DNA from: Betaproteobacteria bacterium
Lineage (GTDB): Bacteria > Pseudomonadota > Gammaproteobacteria > Burkholderiales > Casimicrobiaceae
Reading direction: 5' to 3'
DNA: 64,000 nt
NCBI GenBank assembly: GCA_016861105.1
Contig: BOKS01000001.1
Location: 558,001 to 622,000 of the forward strand
In this document: positions 10,326 to 19,036 of the stretch, piece by piece
Position numbering within the stretch: position 1 is the stretch's first letter
Layout of the letters: every line of letters begins with the position of its first letter
The notes under the pieces: model-generated
Databases searched by the model: none
The model's input: only the letters and a program-made list of their open reading frames with translations
Told to the model about the DNA's origin: nothing
Program-made: the position numbers and the translations under genes

Positions 10326-13300
10326 CTAGTCCGCCGCCATCGGCACGGCGGGACGCTCGGCCAGCGCTTGCAGCTCCCCGCGCAGCTCCGCCTCGCGCTT
10401 CTTCGCCGCCTCGAGGTTGGCGAGCTTGACGTGGCCGTAGCCGCGGATCGCGGCCGGCAGCCCGGCGAGCTCCACCGCGAGGTCCAGCCGCTGCGGCGAC
10501 AGCCCGCGCAGCAGCTCGTCGACCAGGCGCTCGTAGTCGGCGATCAGCTGGCGCTCGCGCTTTCGCTCCTCGGTGTGGCCGAACGGGTCGAGCAGCGTCC
10601 CGCGCAGCCCCTTCAGCTTGGCGAGCACGGCGAGCAGCGGCCGCACCCAGGGGCCGTAGCGCCGCTTGCGCGGCGCGCCGGTCACCGGATCGGGCTTCGC
10701 CCACAGCGGCGGCGCGAAGTGGTAGGCGATCCGGTAGTCGCCCTCGAACGCCGTGGCGACCTGGCACTCGAACTCGCCGTCGGTGTGCAGGCGCGCGACC
10801 TCGTACTCGTCCTTGATCGCAAGCAGCTTGAAGTAGTTGCGCGCCACCGCGTCGGTGAGCCGCGTGCCGCTGCCGAGCGCACGCTCCGCGGCGCGCACGC
10901 GATCGACAAGCGCGCGGTAGCGCTGCGCGTACGCCGCGTCCTGGTAGGCAGTCAGATACTCGACGCGGCGCGCGATCGCCTCGTCGAGCGTGGCCGCCAG
11001 CGCATGGTCGCTGCCGCGCGCGGTCTCCGGCGGCCGCGCCATGCGCTCCACGCGTTCCGGATCGTGGAACGCGAGCCGCCCCCAGGCGAACGCGCGCCGG
11101 TTCACGTCGACGGCCGCACCGTTGAGCTCGATCGCGCGGTCGATCGCGCGCGCGGACAACGGCACGAGGCCCATCTGCCACGCGTAGCCCAGCAGGAACA
11201 TGTTGGTCGCGATGCCGTCGCCGAGCAGCGCGGTGGCGAGCCGCGTCGCGTCGACGAAGCGCGTCGCGTCGGGCCCGATCGCCTCGCGCAGGCCCGCCTC
11301 CATCGCGTCCCACGGCGTGACGAGGTCGGGCTGCTTGATGAACGCCACGGTCGGGTTGCGGTTCGTGTTGATCACCGCCCGCGTCACGCCGCGCTGCATG
11401 CGGTTCATGATCGCGTTCTCCGCCGTGCACAGGATGTCCGCGCCGATCACCGCGCTGGCCTCGCCCGCCGCGATGCGCACGGTGTGGATCGCCTCCGGCG
11501 TGGCACCGATGCGCACGTACGTCGTCACCGCCCCGCCCTTCTGCGCGACGCCGGTCATGTCGAGCACCGACACGCCCTTGCCCTCGAGGTGCGCGGCCAT
11601 CCCGAGCAGCGCGCCGACGGTGATGATGCCGGTGCCGCCCACGCCCGCCACCACGATCGACCAGGGCCGCTCGAGCGCGGGCAGCGACGGCTGCGGCAGA
11701 TCCGCGAACAGGTCCTGCTGCGCTTCCATCGCGCTGCCGCGCCGCAGGCGACCGCCCTCGACCGACACGAAGCTCGGGCAGAAGCCGTTCTGGCAGGAGA
11801 AGTCCTTGTTGCACTGCGTCTGGTCGATCGCGCGCTTGCGCCCGAACTCGGTCTCGACCGGGATCACCGACACGCAGTTCGATTTCACGCTGCAGTCGCC
11901 GCAGCCTTCGCAGACGCGCGTGTTGATGAACGTGCGGCGCGCGGGATCGGGGAACTTCCCGCGCTTGCGGCGACGCCGCTTCTCGGCGGCGCAGGTCTGG
12001 TCGTAGACGAGCACGGTCACGCCGTCGACCTCGCACAGCTCGCGCTGCACGGCGTCGAGGTGGTCGCGGTGGCGGACCGTCACGCCTTTCGCGAACGGCG
12101 CGTCGCGGCCGTACTTCTCCGGCTGGTCGGTGACGACGACGATCCGCGCCACGCCTTCGGCCTCGAGCTGGCGCGTGACCGCCGGCACCGAGAGCTGCTG
12201 CGGCAGCCGCTGGCCGCCGGTGGCCGCCGTCGCGTCGTTGTAGAGGATCTTGAACGTGATCCGCGACTTCGCCGACACGGCGGCGCGCACGGCGAGCAGC
12301 CCCGAGTGGTAGTAGGTGCCGTCGCCCATGTTGGCGAAGATGTGCGGCGTCTTCGTGAACGGCGCGTGGCCGACCCAGGCGGCGCCCTCCGAGCCCATCG
12401 GCGAGAAGATCTTCGTGCCCGGGAAGATGTAGGTCGCCATGAAGTGGCAGCCGACGCCGGCGATGGCGGCGCTGCCCTCGGGCACGCGGGTGGACGTGTT
12501 GTGCGGGCAGCCCGAGCAGAAGTACGGCACGCGCCCGGCGTCCGACAGGTAGCCGCGCAGCTGCGGGGACAGCGACGGCTTCGCCAGCGCCTCCTCGCGC
12601 GCCTGAAGCCACCGCACCCGCTCCGCGAGGCGCTCGCGGCCCGCGTAGGCGCCGATGCGCTGCGCGATCGCCAGCGCGATCGGCTCGGCGCGCAGCTCGC
12701 CGGTCGGCGGGAAGAGCCACGGCGTGGCGCTGCCGTCGTCGGCGCGCTTGCCGAGCACACGCGGCCGGCGCGCGTCCGGCCAGTGGTAGAGCAGCGCGCG
12801 GACCTGGTCCTCGAGGACCGGGCGCTTCTCCTCGACGACCAGGATCTCCTCGAGGCCCAGCGCGAAGGCGTGCAGGCCCTGCGGCTCGAGCGGCCAGGTC
12901 ACGCCCACCTTGAACACGCGCAGGCCGAGGCGCGCCGCCTCGCCGGCATCGATGCCGAGGTGGTCGAGCGCCTGCAGCACGTCGAGGTAGCTCTTGCCGG
13001 CGGCGACGATGCCCAGGCGCGGCTGCGGACTGTCGATCGCAACGTGGTTGAGCCGGTTGGCCCTCACGTACGCCTGCACGGCGGGCAGCCGGTACTCGTG
13101 GATGCGCCGCTCCATGGTCAGCGGCTGGTCGGGGAGCCGCAGGTTGAGCCCGCCCGGCGGCATCCAGAAGTCCTCGGGTAGGCGGACGTCGACGCGCGCG
13201 GGGTCGACGTGCACCGACGCCGAGCACTCGATGGTGTCGTCGAGCGCCTTGAACGCGATCCACGAGCCGGAGAAGCGCGACATCGCGAAGCCGTGCAGGC

Positions 13301-13871
13301 CGAGGTCGAGGTACTCCTGCACGCCGGTCGGCGCGAGCACCGGGATCATCGGCGAGGACAGCATGGTCTCGCTCTGCGTCGCGATGGTCGAACTGCGCGC
13401 CATGTGGTCGTCGCCGCAGACGAGCAGCACGCCGCCCCGGGCCGCGGCGCCGGCGTGGTTGCCGTGCAGCAGCGCGTCGCCGCTGCGGGCGAGCCCGGCC
13501 CACTTGCCGTACCACAGCGCGAACACGCCCTCGACCGCGGCGCGCGGGTCGAGCGCGACCTGCTGCGCGCCCCAGACGCCCATCACTGCGAGCTCCTCGT
13601 TCTGCCCGGGCTGGAAGTGGATGGCGTGCCGCTGCAGCAGCGCCTGCGCCTCCCACATCGTCTTGTCGACGTTGTTGAGCGGCGAGCCCTGGTAGCCGCA
13701 GACGAAGCCGGCCGTGTTCCAGCCGGCGGCGGCGTCGCGCTGGCGCTGCACGATCATCAGCCGCGCGAGCGCCTGGATGCCGGTGAGGTAGACGCGGCCC
13801 CGCTCGAGCGTGTACTTGTCGTCGAGGCTGACGTCGGCCAGCACGGTCGCGGCGGCGGTGGCGATGTCCAT
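10326..13871 (-). CDS. fused indolepyruvate:ferredoxin oxidoreductase (IorA-IorB type)
   Basis: 1181 residues, the length of the single-chain bacterial enzyme. The N-terminal pyrimidine-binding region starts GFVCGYQGSPL. The TPP domain contains GCHFMATYIFPG, GDGTYYHSG and NDATAATGGQ. A cysteine-rich block at about 655-705 (CEGCGDCSVKSNC and CQNGFCPS) binds Fe-S clusters. The gamma domain (from about 725) has GVGGTGIITVG and GVAQKGGAV. The enzyme oxidatively decarboxylates aryl-pyruvates to aryl-acetyl-CoA, reducing ferredoxin. Its ATG shares one base with the stop of the upstream dehydrogenase, so the two are translationally coupled. Branched-chain 2-oxo acids are an alternative substrate class. 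Confidence 0.9.
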   Translation of the reverse strand: MDIATAAATVLADVSLDDKYTLERGRVYLTGIQALARLMIVQRQRDAAAGWNTAGFVCGYQGSPLNNVDKTMWEAQALLQRHAIHFQPGQNEELAVMGVWGAQQVALDPRAAVEGVFALWYGKWAGLARSGDALLHGNHAGAAARGGVLLVCGDDHMARSSTIATQSETMLSSPMIPVLAPTGVQEYLDLGLHGFAMSRFSGSWIAFKALDDTIECSASVHVDPARVDVRLPEDFWMPPGGLNLRLPDQPLTMERRIHEYRLPAVQAYVRANRLNHVAIDSPQPRLGIVAAGKSYLDVLQALDHLGIDAGEAARLGLRVFKVGVTWPLEPQGLHAFALGLEEILVVEEKRPVLEDQVRALLYHWPDARRPRVLGKRADDGSATPWLFPPTGELRAEPIALAIAQRIGAYAGRERLAERVRWLQAREEALAKPSLSPQLRGYLSDAGRVPYFCSGCPHNTSTRVPEGSAAIAGVGCHFMATYIFPGTKIFSPMGSEGAAWVGHAPFTKTPHIFANMGDGTYYHSGLLAVRAAVSAKSRITFKILYNDATAATGGQRLPQQLSVPAVTRQLEAEGVARIVVVTDQPEKYGRDAPFAKGVTVRHRDHLDAVQRELCEVDGVTVLVYDQTCAAEKRRRRKRGKFPDPARRTFINTRVCEGCGDCSVKSNCVSVIPVETEFGRKRAIDQTQCNKDFSCQNGFCPSFVSVEGGRLRRGSAMEAQQDLFADLPQPSLPALERPWSIVVAGVGGTGIITVGALLGMAAHLEGKGVSVLDMTGVAQKGGAVTTYVRIGATPEAIHTVRIAAGEASAVIGADILCTAENAIMNRMQRGVTRAVINTNRNPTVAFIKQPDLVTPWDAMEAGLREAIGPDATRFVDATRLATALLGDGIATNMFLLGYAWQMGLVPLSARAIDRAIELNGAAVDVNRRAFAWGRLAFHDPERVERMARPPETARGSDHALAATLDEAIARRVEYLTAYQDAAYAQRYRALVDRVRAAERALGSGTRLTDAVARNYFKLLAIKDEYEVARLHTDGEFECQVATAFEGDYRIAYHFAPPLWAKPDPVTGAPRKRRYGPWVRPLLAVLAKLKGLRGTLLDPFGHTEERKRERQLIADYERLVDELLRGLSPQRLDLAVELAGLPAAIRGYGHVKLANLEAAKKREAELRGELQALAERPAVPMAAD

Positions 13872-15289
13872 CAGAGCACCTTTCCGGGATTGAGCAGCTG
13901 CGCGGGGTCGAGCGCCTGCTTGATCGCCCGCATCACGTCCACCGCGGGCCCGAACTCCTCGACGAGGAACTCGCGCTTGCCGAGGCCGATGCCGTGCTCG
14001 CCGGTGCAGGTGCCGCCCATCGCCATCGCCCGCCGGACCAGCCGCGCATTCAGGTCCCACGCCTCCGCGATCTCGGCGTCGCTGTCGGGGTCGACCAGGA
14101 TCATCAGGTGGAAGTTGCCGTCGCCGACGTGGCCGAACAGCGGGATCGGCATGCTGGCCCGCGCGATGTCCTCCTCGGTCGCCGCGATGCAGTCGGCGAG
14201 CCGGCTGATCGGCACGCAGACGTCGGTGGCGATCATGCGGCTGCCGGGCTTGAGCGCGAGGCACGCGAAGTAGGCGTCGTGGCGCGCCTGCCAGAGCCTG
14301 CTGCGCTCCTCGGGCCGCGACGACCAGACGAAGCCGACCCCGCCGTGCTCGGTGGCGATCGCCTGCATCTGCGTCGCCTGCTCCTCGACGCCGCGCGGCG
14401 TGCCGTGGAACTCGAACCACAGCGTCGGGGCCTCGGCGAGGCCCAGCTTGCTGTAGCGGTTGACCGCGCTCACGGTGAGGCGGTCGAGCAATTCGACGCG
14501 GGCGATGGGGATGCCGCACTGGATCGCCTCGATCACGGCGTCGACCGCGGCACGCACGCTCGGGAACGCGCACGACGCCGCCGACATGCCCTCGGGGATC
14601 GGGTGCAGGCGCAGCGTGAGCTCGGTGAGGATGCCGAGCGTGCCCTCGGCGCCCACGAACAGCCGCACGAGGTCGTAGCCAGCCGCGGACTTGCGCGCGC
14701 GGCCGCCGACGCGGATCACCCGGCCGTCGGCGAGCACGACGGTCGCGCCCAGCACGTTCTCGCGCATCGTCCCGTAGCGCACGGCGTTGGTCCCCGAGGC
14801 GCGCGTCGAGGCCATGCCGCCGAGCGAGGCGTCCGCGCCGGGGTCGATCGGGAAGAACAGCCCCGTGTCCTTCACCTCCGCGTTGAGCTGCTTGCGCGTC
14901 ACGCCCGCCTCGACGCGCACGTCGAGGTCCGCGGCGTTGACCTCCAGCACGTGGTTCATCCGCGACAGGTCCACGCAGACGCCGCCGTCGACGGCCAGCA
15001 CGTGGCCCTCGACCGACGTTCCGGTACCGAAGGGGATCACCGGCACCCGGTGGGCGCCGCACGCCTCGACGACCGCGACCACGTCGTCCGTCGACTCGGC
15101 GAACACGACGGCGTCGGGCGGCGTCACCGGATACGACGAGATGTCGGTGCCGTGGTGCTCGCGCACGGCCCGCGCGAGGGACAGCCGCTCGCCGAAACGC
15201 TCGCGCAGCCTTGCCACGAAGGCGGCGGGCAACGCGTCGGCGCGGCGCTGGCGCTGCTTCAGCTCCGCGAAGTGCGAGATGGCGTTCAT
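13871..15289 (-). CDS. FAD-linked D-2-hydroxyacid (D-lactate-type) dehydrogenase
   Basis: 472 residues of the GlcD/Dld family. The PCMH-type FAD domain (about 45-225) has PFGTGTSVEGHV, ASLGGMASTRASGTNAVRYG and GAEGTLGI. The C-terminal substrate domain contains GHVGDGNFH and TCTGEHGIGLGKREF. It oxidises a D-2-hydroxy acid to the 2-oxo acid, with electrons passing to the respiratory chain. A strong AAGGAGGA site precedes ATG 15289. The overlap with the indolepyruvate oxidoreductase gene suggests the product feeds that enzyme, making aryl-lactates (phenyl-, indole- or hydroxyphenyl-lactate) plausible substrates. D-lactate or D-2-hydroxyglutarate cannot be excluded. Confidence 0.85.
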   Translation of the reverse strand: MNAISHFAELKQRQRRADALPAAFVARLRERFGERLSLARAVREHHGTDISSYPVTPPDAVVFAESTDDVVAVVEACGAHRVPVIPFGTGTSVEGHVLAVDGGVCVDLSRMNHVLEVNAADLDVRVEAGVTRKQLNAEVKDTGLFFPIDPGADASLGGMASTRASGTNAVRYGTMRENVLGATVVLADGRVIRVGGRARKSAAGYDLVRLFVGAEGTLGILTELTLRLHPIPEGMSAASCAFPSVRAAVDAVIEAIQCGIPIARVELLDRLTVSAVNRYSKLGLAEAPTLWFEFHGTPRGVEEQATQMQAIATEHGGVGFVWSSRPEERSRLWQARHDAYFACLALKPGSRMIATDVCVPISRLADCIAATEEDIARASMPIPLFGHVGDGNFHLMILVDPDSDAEIAEAWDLNARLVRRAMAMGGTCTGEHGIGLGKREFLVEEFGPAVDVMRAIKQALDPAQLLNPGKVL

Positions 15290-15447
15290 GCTCCTCCTTC
15301 CCCGGCCCGTCGGCGCGGGCTTTCCGGGGTGGCCGCGTCGTGCGGCTGCGGACCCGGGCGCGCGGCAAGGTCGCCGGCGCTTCGCCGCTCATTCTGCGGC
15401 GGAACGGGCCGCTCGGCCAACCATGCTGCGGCCAAGGCCGCGCGCTC

Positions 15448-15491
15448 GCCAGCGATGTTTCGTCACGGCAGCCATCGCGGGCCGCGATGGC
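15448..15491 (-). repeat. 44-bp intergenic repeat with 8-bp stem-loop, copy 1
   Basis: The hairpin GCCATCGC-N5-GCGATGGC (15471-15491) plus 23 flanking bases is shared with 18983-19026. The copies have the same length; 20 of the 26 left-hand bases match and the stems are identical. Read on the minus strand, it begins 13 bases after the HMG-CoA lyase stop. There is no T-run, so it is not a classical terminator. Confidence 0.65.
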
Positions 15492-15504
15492 GGCGGCAGC
15501 GGCG

Positions 15505-16461
15505 TCAGCCGACCGCGCGGCGGACCGCGTCGGCCTCGTAGCGGCGCAGCCGCGGCCCGGCCTTCATCACCTGCCCCGGCAGCGTGCGCCCGATGACCTG
15601 CTCGACCCGCTTCGCGACCCCGATCAGCGCGTCGAGGTCGATGCCGGTGTCGAAGCCGGACTCCTCGAGCAGGTAGACGAGGTCCTCGGTGCAGACGTTG
15701 CCGGTCGCCCCCGGCGCGAACGGGCAGCCGCCCAGCCCGCCGATGGACGACTCGTACTCGCGCACGCCGAGGTCGAGCCCCACCATCACGTTGGCGAGAC
15801 CCACGCCGCGCGTGTTGTGGAAGTGCAGCGCGATCCGCATGCCGGGGTGACGCTCGCGGATCGCCAGCACGGCGCGGCTCACCGTCGGCGGGACCGCCAT
15901 GCCGGTCGTGTCGCCGAGCGACAGGCGGTCGACGCCGAGCCGCGCGTAGGCGTCCACGATGCGCAGCACGGCGTCGACGGGCACCTCGCCTTCGAACGGG
16001 CAGCCGAACGCGCACGCGACGGCGCCGCGGATCGCGACCGGGTGCCCGGACGCCACCGCCGCCACCTCGGCGACGTGTCCCAGCGACTGTTCGATCGTGG
16101 CGTTCAGGTTCTTCGCGTTGTGCGTCTCGCTCGCCGACACGAAGCACACCATCTCGTCCACGCCGGCGCCCAGCGCGCGCTCGGCGCCGCGCGCGTTCGG
16201 CACCAGCGCGGCGATGTGGGCGTCGGCGCGGCGCTGCAGCACCGCGAGCATCTCGTGCGCGTCGGCGAGCTGCGGGACGGCGCGGGGACTGACGAAGGAC
16301 GTCGCCTCGAGGCTGCGCACCCCCGCCGCGATCAGCGCGTCGACGATCGCGGCCTTCGTGGCCGTCGGGATGAACGTCGGCTCGGACTGGAATCCGTCGC
16401 GCGTGCCGACCTCGGTGACCGCGACCTTCGGCCGCGGCGCTGCCGTGTACGTGTCGTCCAT
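15505..16461 (-). CDS. hydroxymethylglutaryl-CoA lyase family enzyme
   Basis: 318 residues, TIM-barrel HMGL family. Catalytic features are TRDGFQ (R21, D22), LHFHN (metal-binding H213 and H215) and the active-site loop GGLGGCPFAPGATGN (C246). It should cleave a 3-hydroxy-3-methyl acyl-CoA to acetyl-CoA and a keto acid; for HMG-CoA the product is acetoacetate. Canonical enzymes read GPRDGLQNE where this one has GTRDGFQSE, so a related substrate such as citramalyl-CoA is possible. It sits 18 bases after a class III CoA-transferase that could make its substrate, in the same minus-strand cluster as a Bug binding protein and a LysR regulator. Confidence 0.87.
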   Translation of the reverse strand: MDDTYTAAPRPKVAVTEVGTRDGFQSEPTFIPTATKAAIVDALIAAGVRSLEATSFVSPRAVPQLADAHEMLAVLQRRADAHIAALVPNARGAERALGAGVDEMVCFVSASETHNAKNLNATIEQSLGHVAEVAAVASGHPVAIRGAVACAFGCPFEGEVPVDAVLRIVDAYARLGVDRLSLGDTTGMAVPPTVSRAVLAIRERHPGMRIALHFHNTRGVGLANVMVGLDLGVREYESSIGGLGGCPFAPGATGNVCTEDLVYLLEESGFDTGIDLDALIGVAKRVEQVIGRTLPGQVMKAGPRLRRYEADAVRRAVG

Positions 16462-16479
16462 GGGTACCCTCGCAGCCGG

Positions 16480-17658
16480 TCACGCGGCCCGTGCGCTGCG
16501 CAGCCCGGCGATGGCCTCGGGCGTGTACCCGAGCTCGGCGAGCAGCGCGTCGGTGTCGGCGCCCAGGTCCGGCGGCAGCCGGTGGACGCGGCACGGGTCG
16601 TCGCTGAACTTGATCGGAAAGCCGAGCACGTCGAGCGGACCGTAGCGCGGGTGGTCGATCGTGATGCGCATCTGCTGGTGGCGCACCTGCGGGTCCTCGA
16701 ACACCTGGCGGACGTCGAGCACGCGGCCGCAGGGCACGCCGGCCGCGTTCAGCACCTCCAGCCAGTGCGCGATCGGCCGCTCGCGGGTCCGGGCGTTGAT
16801 GCGCGCGTTGATCGCCGCGCGCCGCGCGAAGCGGTCGCGGTTGGTGAGGAAGTCCGGATGCGCGCGCAGCTCGGAGAGCTCAAGCGCGTCGAGCAGCTTG
16901 TAGTAGACCTGGTCGTTGGACGGCGCGATCGCGACCTCGCCGTCGGACGCCTCGAACAGGCCGTAGGGCGCGACGAGCGCGTGGTCGTTGCCGGTGCGCA
17001 CCGGCAGCTCGCCGGTGGCGAAGTAGTTGGTGGCGAGGAACGACAGCATGCTCACCATGCCGTCGGTCAGGCTCGCCGCGACCTCCTCGCCGAGGCCGGT
17101 GCGCGCGCGGCGCACCAGCGCCGCGCACACGCCCATCGCCGCGTACGCGCCGGCGACCAGGTCGGTGACCGGCGGCGCGGCGCGCATCGGCGGCTCGCCT
17201 TCCGCGCCGTTGACGCTCATGAAGCCGCTCATCGCCTGCGCGATGAAGTCGAACGCCGGGCGGTCGCGGTAGGGCCCGTCCAGCCCGAAGCCGCTGATGT
17301 GGCAGCTGACGATGCCCGGCCGCAGGCGCTCGAGCTCGGCGCGCGCCAGCCCCATGCGGTCCATGACGCCGGGGCGGAAGTTGTTGAGCACCACGTCGGC
17401 GGTCGCGATCAGCTTGCGCAGCGCCGCCATGCCGTCCGGATGGCGCAGGTTGAGCGTCAGCGAGCGCTTGTTGCGGTTGTACGACGCGAAGTACAGGCTG
17501 AAGCCGTTGCGGAGCTCGCCCTGCCGGCGGATCGGGTCGCCCTCGCCGACGTCCTCGATCTTGACGACCTCGGCGCCCATGTCCGCGAGGAACATCGAGC
17601 AGAAGGGCCCGGACAGGATGCGGGAGAGGTCGACGACGCGGATGCCTTCGAGCTGCAT
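16480..17658 (-). CDS. class III CoA-transferase (CaiB/BaiF family)
   Basis: 392 residues. It starts with the family pattern GIRVVDLSRILSGPFCSM and keeps DMGAEVVKIED, NNFRPGVMDR and ISGFGLDGPY; the catalytic aspartate is D137 in RPAFDFIAQA. These enzymes exchange CoA between an acyl-CoA donor, often succinyl-CoA, and a carboxylic acid through an aspartyl-CoA anhydride. Immediately downstream is the HMG-CoA lyase-type gene, so it probably activates a free 3-hydroxy-3-methyl dicarboxylate for cleavage. The donor and acceptor are not readable from sequence. Confidence 0.9.
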   Translation of the reverse strand: MQLEGIRVVDLSRILSGPFCSMFLADMGAEVVKIEDVGEGDPIRRQGELRNGFSLYFASYNRNKRSLTLNLRHPDGMAALRKLIATADVVLNNFRPGVMDRMGLARAELERLRPGIVSCHISGFGLDGPYRDRPAFDFIAQAMSGFMSVNGAEGEPPMRAAPPVTDLVAGAYAAMGVCAALVRRARTGLGEEVAASLTDGMVSMLSFLATNYFATGELPVRTGNDHALVAPYGLFEASDGEVAIAPSNDQVYYKLLDALELSELRAHPDFLTNRDRFARRAAINARINARTRERPIAHWLEVLNAAGVPCGRVLDVRQVFEDPQVRHQQMRITIDHPRYGPLDVLGFPIKFSDDPCRVHRLPPDLGADTDALLAELGYTPEAIAGLRSARAA

Positions 17659-17748
17659 GGGCGTGGGAACTGTGTGTGGCCGATCACGCCACGGGGCGTC
17701 GCCCGCGAGAGCGCGCTTCCCGCGGGTTGCCGGAGCGAAAGACGCTTG

Positions 17749-17768
17749 GTCCCCGCCTTCGCGGGGAC
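17749..17768. repeat. REP-like palindromic element (GTCCCCGC-N4-GCGGGGAC)
   Basis: A perfect 8-bp stem with a CTTC loop. The flanks (GACGCTTG and GACGACGGGTATGG) belong to a dispersed intergenic palindrome type seen in many proteobacterial genomes, of the form TCCCCGCGAAGGCGGGGA. It lies in the 204-bp gap between the Bug and CoA-transferase genes. Only this copy was noticed in the window. Confidence 0.7.
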
Positions 17769-17862
17769 GACGACGGGTATGGACACGCTGCGCGAACGTG
17801 CTTCACCGGGGCCCCGCGGCGGGCGGTCGACGGCGGCGCACGGCGCGCAGCGCGGACCGGAC

Positions 17863-18831
17863 TCACTCGGCCTTGATGCCCGCGGTCTCCACCGTCTTGT
17901 GCCACGTGGCCGTATCGCTCTGGAGCAGCGCCGCGAACTCCTGCGGCGTGCTCGTGCGCGCCTCGATGCCGGTGGCGAGCAGCGTCTCGCGGAGCGCCGC
18001 GACCTGCATCGTCTTGCCCAGCTCGGCGTTGAGGCGAGCGACGATCGCCGGCGGCGTGCCGTTCGGCACGAGGATGCCGAGCCAGCCGTTGGCCTCGAAG
18101 CCCTTGAAGCCGAGCTCGTCGAGCGTGGGCACGTCCGGGAGCGCCGGGCTGCGCTTGATCGACGTCACGGCCAGCCCGCGCAGCTTGCCACCCTTGATCC
18201 CCGACATGCCGGAGCCGATCGACAGCGCGGCCATCGGGATGTGGCCGCCGAGCAGGTCGGTCATCGCCGGCGACGCGCCCTTGTACGGGACGTGTTGCAT
18301 CTTGAACCCGGACTGCATCTGCAGCAGCTCCATCACCAGGTGCGTGAACGTGCCGCTGCCCGCGCTGCCGTAGCTCACCTTGCCCGGATTCGCCTTCGCC
18401 TCGGCGATCAGGTCGTTCAGGTTCCTGTACTTCGAGTCCGCCGCGGCCATGAACAGGAACGGCGAGCTCGCCACGCGCATGACCGGCGTCAGGTCCTTGA
18501 CCGGGTTGATCGGAAGGTTCTTCTGCAGCGCCGGCGCGATGATCATGTTGTCGGCCTGCCCCATCACGATCGTGTAGCCGTCCGGGGCCGCGCGCGCCGC
18601 TTCGACCAGCCCGATCGTGCCCCCCGCCCCGGCCTTGTTCTCGACGACGACCGTCCAGCCGGTCGTCTCGGCGAGGTGCTTGGCGACGTGGCGCGACACG
18701 ATGTCCGTGCCGCCGCCCGGCGGGAACGGCACGATCATGCGGATCGGCTTGGTGGGATAGTCCTGCGCCCAGCCGGGCGCGGCGACGACGAGCGCGCCCA
18801 GCAGCAGCGCGGCGGTCCGAAAGGCTTTCAT
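17863..18831 (-). CDS. Bug/TctC-type substrate-binding protein of a tripartite tricarboxylate transporter
   Basis: 322 residues with a standard signal peptide (MKAFRTAALLLGALVVAAPGWA). The mature part carries YPTKPIRMIVPFPPGGGTD, VVENKAGAGG, KMQHVPYKGASPAMTDLLGG and a C-terminal TWHKTVETAGI. It should capture an organic acid in the periplasm for a TctAB membrane pair. It is the first structural gene after lysR on the minus strand, followed by the CoA-transferase and lyase, so its ligand is probably the acid those enzymes activate and cleave. The membrane subunits encoded at 24274-26245 could serve it. Confidence 0.9.
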   Translation of the reverse strand: MKAFRTAALLLGALVVAAPGWAQDYPTKPIRMIVPFPPGGGTDIVSRHVAKHLAETTGWTVVVENKAGAGGTIGLVEAARAAPDGYTIVMGQADNMIIAPALQKNLPINPVKDLTPVMRVASSPFLFMAAADSKYRNLNDLIAEAKANPGKVSYGSAGSGTFTHLVMELLQMQSGFKMQHVPYKGASPAMTDLLGGHIPMAALSIGSGMSGIKGGKLRGLAVTSIKRSPALPDVPTLDELGFKGFEANGWLGILVPNGTPPAIVARLNAELGKTMQVAALRETLLATGIEARTSTPQEFAALLQSDTATWHKTVETAGIKAE

Positions 18832-18982
18832 GACACTCCTCCGAGGGAAACGGCGACCCTGCCGGTGCGTTCCGGCGAGCGATCGCGGGATCGTCGCCGG
18901 GGCGCGCGCGCACCGTGCGCGCGCCGGCCCCCCGGCAGCCCGACCGGGACTGTAGCATCGTGCGCTACGGCCCGGCCGGACG

Positions 18983-19026
18983 GCCAGCGCTCTTTGGGAA
19001 CGGCAGCCATCGCGCGCGGCGATGGC
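18983..19026 (-). repeat. 44-bp intergenic repeat with 8-bp stem-loop, copy 2
   Basis: The same unit as at 15448-15491: stem GCCATCGC/GCGATGGC (19006-19026), with a five-base loop. It starts 10 bases after the lysR stop on the minus strand, the same position relative to the upstream gene as copy 1. Confidence 0.65.
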
Positions 19027-19036
19027 CCGCAGGAAG

